This document shows positions 12,728-13,799 of a stretch of 13,799 nt of DNA, one piece after another (the first letter of the stretch is position 1; the number at the start of each line of letters is the position of its first letter). The stretch lies in contig VBLR01000086.1 of NCBI GenBank assembly GCA_005878665.1, forward strand, positions 1-13,799, in the 5' to 3' direction. Origin of the DNA: Methanobacteriota archaeon. Lineage in GTDB: Archaea > Thermoplasmatota > Thermoplasmata > RBG-16-68-12. A model generated the notes under the pieces. It was not told the origin of the DNA. It worked only from the letters and a program-made list of their open reading frames with translations, and made no database searches. The position numbers and the translations under genes are program-made.

Positions 12728-13746
12728 GCGATGTTCTTCTCGAGGCGCGGAGAGTACGTGAGGGCCGTCAGATGGCCGACCTTCTTTCCGTCCTTCGTCA
12801 CGTCCCAGAACTCGGTGGCCCATGCGTGAATCTGAGGTCCGTCGATCTCGACCCCCACGAGCTTTCGCTTCACGCCCTCCTTCTTGATCTTCGCGAGCGC
12901 CTTCTTCCCGATGAAGTCCGCCTTCTTGTTGAGGTCCACGAGCCAGCCCAGGCTCACCTCGTAGGGGTTGTTCTCGAGCGTCATGTCGGACCCGTAGTTC
13001 AGGATGCCCCCCTCGATCCGCCGAATCTCTGAGGGCGCGATCGGGCGGATGTCGTATTCCTTCCCCGCCTCCATGATCCGGTCCCAAAGTTCGACGCCTC
13101 GACGGCCGTCCGTCAGATACACCTCGTAGCCGACTTCCGCCGTCCAACCGGTCCGCGTGATCACGACGGGGATCCCGTCGATCTTCGCGTTCATGAAGTA
13201 GTAATAGCCCAGGTCGAGGACCGCGGGACCGACGAGGTCCTTGAGCACGTTCTTGGAATCCGGCCCCTGGACCTGGAGCGGCGACACATCCGGCTCGGAG
13301 ATGTCGACGTCCATCCCGGAATTCACGGCGACTCCCTTCGCCCACAGGAGGGTATCCGAGTTCGCGAGGCTCAGCCAGAACCGGTTCTTCTCGAGGCGGA
13401 TCAGCACGGGATCGTTGATGATCCCGCCGTTTTCGTCCGTGATGACCACGTACTTCCCCTGGCCGACGTCGCATTTCGTCAGGTCCCGCGGCGTGATCAG
13501 CTCCGCGAACTTCGCGCCGTCCTTCCCGCTGATCTCGACCTGCCGCTCGACGCTCACGTCCCACAGGGTCACGTGATTGATCAGATGCCAGTATTCCTCG
13601 AACGGGTCGGTGTAGAGGCCGGGGAGATACATGTGATTGTAGATGTCGTACGCCTTCGCGCCCGCGCGCTGCGTGGCCTCGAAGAACGGGGACTTCCGAT
13701 ACCAGGGTCCGAAGAACAGGGTGCTCTGGCCTTCGTTGTACGGCAT
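12595..13746 (-). CDS. GcvT/DmdA-like aminomethyltransferase-family protein, copy 3
   Basis: This third GcvT-fold one-carbon transferase has 383 residues and is collinear with copy 2. Visible blocks are GQSTLFFGPWYRKSPFF (6-22), YNHMYLPGLYTDP (36-48), EYWHLINHVTLWDVSVERQV (51-70), GGIINDP (108-113, Asp112), EPDVSPLQVQGPDSK (151-165), RTGWTAEVGYEVYL (198-211) and RRIEGGILNYGSDMTLENNP (242-261). The C-terminal barrel starts near residue 290 and ends with VVKKPFVDPKKSIPKS. The GGILNYGSDM...ENNPYE block closely resembles DmdA. The ATG at 13746 has a clear GAGGAG Shine-Dalgarno 5 nt upstream; an earlier TTG at 13776 is rejected. Upstream lies a TATA-like element near the window edge. Its 3' end overlaps the convergent SDR gene. 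It is likely paralogous by duplication to copies 1 and 2 with diverged substrate range. Confidence 0.9.
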   Translation of the reverse strand: MPYNEGQSTLFFGPWYRKSPFFEATQRAGAKAYDIYNHMYLPGLYTDPFEEYWHLINHVTLWDVSVERQVEISGKDGAKFAELITPRDLTKCDVGQGKYVVITDENGGIINDPVLIRLEKNRFWLSLANSDTLLWAKGVAVNSGMDVDISEPDVSPLQVQGPDSKNVLKDLVGPAVLDLGYYYFMNAKIDGIPVVITRTGWTAEVGYEVYLTDGRRGVELWDRIMEAGKEYDIRPIAPSEIRRIEGGILNYGSDMTLENNPYEVSLGWLVDLNKKADFIGKKALAKIKKEGVKRKLVGVEIDGPQIHAWATEFWDVTKDGKKVGHLTALTYSPRLEKNIAYAWVPIRLAKLGTRLTIATSAGARDATVVKKPFVDPKKSIPKS

Positions 13747-13751
13747 GTCAT

Positions 13752-13757
13752 CTCCTC
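13752..13757 (-). promoter_or_regulatory. Shine-Dalgarno of DmdA-like copy 3
   Basis: GAGGAG on the minus strand ends 5 nt before the ATG at 13746. This decides the start against the in-frame TTG at 13776, which would place the site inside the coding region. Confidence 0.7.
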
Positions 13758-13783
13758 GGGAGAATTGGGCCGGCAACGCGCAT

Positions 13784-13794
13784 CGTTTATTTGA
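13784..13794 (-). promoter_or_regulatory. Candidate TATA-like promoter of DmdA-like copy 3
   Basis: The minus strand reads TCAAATAAACG, centred about 43 nt before the ATG at 13746. It shares TCAAATAA with the element upstream of copy 2. The spacing leaves room for a short leader containing the GAGGAG site. Confidence 0.45.
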
Positions 13795-13799
13795 GGGAT

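Noticed and set aside
11729..13564. Long minus-strand open frame of about 611 codons spanning the SDR and copy 3
   Set aside because: Composition is Arg/Asp/Gly-rich without motifs and conflicts with two well-supported genes; out-of-frame shadow.

Overview
This is a GC-rich, gene-dense window from what looks like an uncultured archaeon, most likely a GC-rich member of the Thermoplasmata/Thermoplasmatota. The lineage is inferred from an archaeal-eukaryotic-type primase small subunit, an HTH_10 (bacterio-opsin-activator type) regulator, and TATA-like boxes about 25-30 nt upstream of start codons that have no Shine-Dalgarno (leaderless style). A few genes do carry a strong Shine-Dalgarno. No rRNA, tRNA, CRISPR array, insertion sequence or phage gene was seen, and no stretch over 300 bases lacks a gene.

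Layout. (1) 1-435 is the 3' end of a flavin reductase-like protein. It converges on a three-gene ABC importer operon on the minus strand (ATPase, solute-binding protein, permease; 3185 down to 444), with overlapping gene ends. (2) 3331-4685, plus strand: a TfoX N-terminal-domain protein, then a class II Fic protein with a C-terminal excisionase-like DNA-binding domain, preceded by a very AT-rich promoter with an inverted repeat. (3) 4860-6068: an unusual fusion of an archaeal HTH_10 regulator to a complete methylguanine-DNA methyltransferase domain, an archaeal analogue of Ada architecture. (4) 6138-6635: a RidA-family protein with a 27-residue lysine-rich tail. (5) Minus strand 10833 down to 6643: two GcvT/DmdA-like tetrahydrofolate-type methyltransferases, an aldo/keto reductase and a compact PriS-like primase. 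(6) Plus strand 10938-12727: an arginine deiminase/dimethylargininase-like hydrolase and a short-chain dehydrogenase, whose 3' end overlaps a third DmdA-like gene (12595-13746, minus).

How the genes may work together. The most coherent block is 8384-13746: three paralogous DmdA/GcvT-like proteins around a dimethylargininase-like hydrolase and two NAD(P)-dependent oxidoreductases. This suggests catabolism of methylated compounds (N-, S- or O-methyl) with transfer of one-carbon units to a folate-type carrier. The substrate cannot be read from sequence. The HTH_10-MGMT fusion is the strongest candidate for an under-described system: a possible DNA-alkylation sensor and regulator in archaea.
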